A program made the translations under genes and the position numbers. The notes below the pieces were generated by a model, which saw only the letters and a program-made list of their open reading frames with translations, did no database searches and was not told the origin of the DNA. Shown piece by piece: positions 5,446 to 7,187 of a DNA stretch of 7,187 nt. This stretch comes from Labilibaculum sp. (lineage in GTDB: Bacteria; Bacteroidota; Bacteroidia; Bacteroidales; Marinifilaceae): NCBI GenBank assembly GCA_016743925.1, contig JADGFH010000289.1:1-7187 (forward strand), given 5' to 3'. Every line of letters starts with the position of its first letter. Within the stretch, counting starts at the first letter, position 1.

Positions 5446-7187
5446 GTTGAACATATTATTGTAAATCCATCAATGGAGATGTTCATTTGTGAAATATGCT
5501 CCTTAAATTCTTCGATGGTTGGCCCAAACCCTCCAAGGTCAAGCCAATTGAAGGACGACAGTTTTCCATCAAAGCGGAGCTGGGCATCATAGTGCGGGTA
5601 GTCGTCCTCGATATATTGTGATTTGATGTATAGAGGTTGAGGTTTGAATTTATCCCCGTAGGTATAAAAATAGATTTTTTGTTCCCTGAGATTGATTTTG
5701 ATTCTCTCCATGAGAAGAGGCAAGGGTTTGCCTTCAAAATCATCATACCGCATCAGTGAGACTTTATTTGACTGCATGTGGATTTTTATCAGGTCCACTT
5801 CATAGATATCACCATAGAGCTGCGTTGCACAACCGATATACGTCCTTAAAATTGGCGAAAGTTGGTTGATGTAATCAATATGTATCGTCCAGGAGTGATC
5901 GTCGTCCATTTTGCCTGTATCAAGCATTTCATAGGCTTTTTGGCATTCGGATTTAATTATTTCAGTATTTCCCACAGAAAATAGAAGATCGGTTGCTTCC
6001 TGGATAGCGTCTGTGTATTTGTTGAAAAAATACTTGATATCTTTTTGCAGAGTTTTTGGCATAGCCTTATATGGTTTACGCTGGCTAAAACGACTTAATG
6101 CAAAATGGACAAGTAGGTCATTTCTCCTGGTAGATTCGGCAACCTCAAAATTTGATTTGCCATGGATATCAGTTAGCAGTGTCAAAGCTTTTTGATGAGA
6201 TCCGCACGCTGCTCTGAGTGGCTCCGATTTTTTATATTCGGACTTCAGGGGCAATCTGCCGAATTCGAGGCAGCTCTCCCAAAAATCGTTCAAAATATTT
6301 TTATGGTGTGCATAAAAGGCTTTCTGTTTGATCTTCAAGCGATCTGGAGGGTCAGTATATGATATTTTTTTCCAGTTTTTTCTTCGGCGCTGCCTATCAA
6401 TCAAAAACTGTTGTTCTTCAATTTTATCCCGAAAAATGTAGAAAAGGCCGGGACCAACAGCGATTGCCGATTCCCCTAATGAATTTTCTATGTAGTCGCG
6501 GAATTCATTTTGGGTATAATATTTTTGGAACGTGTTCCTGGAAGTGACAACCCCATCGCCGTATTTTTCGAATTTGTTTGTGATTGATTCGCTGCCAAGC
6601 ATCACTGAGACGACAAGAATTTTTTTTGAAAGACTGTATGCCTTTTGTAATGTCTGAGTTCTTTCAGGTAACGATTCGATGATATTGACCACAAAACCTA
6701 GGTTCACGATGTCAGCTTTTGTTAAATTTTCCTCAGAACGATAAACAGGGTCCCATCCAGATGCGGTCACGCCTAATTCTTTGATAATGTTAAGGTCATC
6801 GCCTTTTCCACAACCATAGTCAAAGAATGTATATTTCCCATTCAGATAATTATGCCTGTAAAGGGATTGCACCGGGGTTGATAGACTGTATCTATCAATC
6901 GCTGTTTTGTGCCGATGGATTTTGTCATCAAATTGAGTCTTTTGTTTTATGATGACGTGTCCATTAATATAGAGGCCTTTTTCCTTGAGTATTTTTTCCC
7001 AACCATTTTTAAATCCGATTTTGCGTTTATTATCAAATAACCCTTCACTTTCAGCTTGTTCAGTGAGCTTTTTAAAAATAGATATTTGGGGATTTTCAGG
7101 GTCTAATAGCGTTTCTTTTCGGTGCAGAATTGGTGGGTTTTTTGAATGCTTATATTGTATTTTTTTATATGCTACGGCCTTCAGGTC
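5433..7187 (-). CDS. DNA phosphorothioation-associated putative methyltransferase, N-terminus beyond window
   Basis: Visible are 584 residues, ending at the TGA read from 5435-5433. The frame stays open to the right edge. The GTG at 6872 is the first usable start in view but is internal, because the 105 codons before it carry family sequence: NPPILHRKE (visible residues 17-25), a GWEKILKEKGL stretch, and HRHKTAIDRYSLSTPV leading directly into the fold. A Rossmann SAM-binding motif FFDYGCGKGDDL follows (121-132, about 6827-6792), then GWDPVY, VNLGFVVNIIE, and the block DGVVTSRNTFQKYY, which is strongly typical of this family. The middle part has RRNDLLVHFALSRF and LQKDIKYFF. The C-terminal part (about 5900-5600) has a module with KVSLMRYDDFEG. 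It is a predicted cytoplasmic class I SAM-dependent methyltransferase by fold, but substrate and activity are unproven for the family, which is named for co-occurrence with dnd genes. It converges on the sspE-like gene with 43 bp between them, so it is transcribed separately from the other three. Its promoter and start lie outside the window. Confidence 0.85.
   Translation of the reverse strand, partial: DLKAVAYKKIQYKHSKNPPILHRKETLLDPENPQISIFKKLTEQAESEGLFDNKRKIGFKNGWEKILKEKGLYINGHVIIKQKTQFDDKIHRHKTAIDRYSLSTPVQSLYRHNYLNGKYTFFDYGCGKGDDLNIIKELGVTASGWDPVYRSEENLTKADIVNLGFVVNIIESLPERTQTLQKAYSLSKKILVVSVMLGSESITNKFEKYGDGVVTSRNTFQKYYTQNEFRDYIENSLGESAIAVGPGLFYIFRDKIEEQQFLIDRQRRRKNWKKISYTDPPDRLKIKQKAFYAHHKNILNDFWESCLEFGRLPLKSEYKKSEPLRAACGSHQKALTLLTDIHGKSNFEVAESTRRNDLLVHFALSRFSQRKPYKAMPKTLQKDIKYFFNKYTDAIQEATDLLFSVGNTEIIKSECQKAYEMLDTGKMDDDHSWTIHIDYINQLSPILRTYIGCATQLYGDIYEVDLIKIHMQSNKVSLMRYDDFEGKPLPLLMERIKINLREQKIYFYTYGDKFKPQPLYIKSQYIEDDYPHYDAQLRFDGKLSSFNWLDLGGFGPTIEEFKEHISQMNISIDGFTIICSTKNT

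Noticed and set aside
5483..6547. Short open frames on both strands within the methyltransferase gene
   Set aside because: They overlap conserved family motifs of the methyltransferase in another frame and show no features of their own.
3239..7187. A base-composition jump between the effector and the methyltransferase as a sign of separate transfer
   Set aside because: Some lines look more GC-rich on the right, but others do not. A hand sample of lines is not enough to support it.

Overview
The window is a piece of a bacterial anti-phage island built around DNA phosphorothioation, in which sulfur replaces a non-bridging oxygen of the DNA backbone. DNA is AT-rich and densely coding. No housekeeping gene, RNA gene, CRISPR array or intact mobile element is visible, so the organism can only be guessed. 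Gene structure and ribosome-binding sites suit a Gram-negative bacterium, and nothing fixes the genus.

Layout: four genes. Three lie on the + strand. First is the C-terminal 745 residues of a large P-loop-type ATPase (SspC-like), whose 5' end lies left of the window. Overlapping it by 8 bp is a PAPS-reductase-family ATP pyrophosphatase (SspD-like, 263 aa). After a 214-bp gap carrying two near-identical small palindromes comes a DUF262 plus DUF1524/HNH protein of 716 aa (SspE-like restriction effector). The fourth gene is convergent on the - strand and starts 43 bp beyond the end of the effector gene. It encodes a member of the 'DNA phosphorothioation-associated putative methyltransferase' family and runs off the right edge, so its N-terminus is missing.

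How they may work together: in the established Ssp scheme, the cysteine desulfurase SspA, the nickase SspB, the ATPase SspC and the ATP pyrophosphatase SspD install single-stranded phosphorothioates. SspE, an NTPase-nickase of DUF262/DUF1524 architecture, uses the mark to tell self from phage DNA. The order SspC-SspD-SspE is visible here, and SspB and SspA would be expected to the left, outside the window. The right-hand gene belongs to a family named for its association with phosphorothioation (Dnd) loci, and its biochemical role is not established. A modification module, a restriction effector and this putative methyltransferase side by side suggest a combined or accessory-equipped phosphorothioation defence locus.

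These assignments rest on motif recognition by eye, with no database search. The ATPase call (SspC versus another large defence ATPase) is the least certain of the four.
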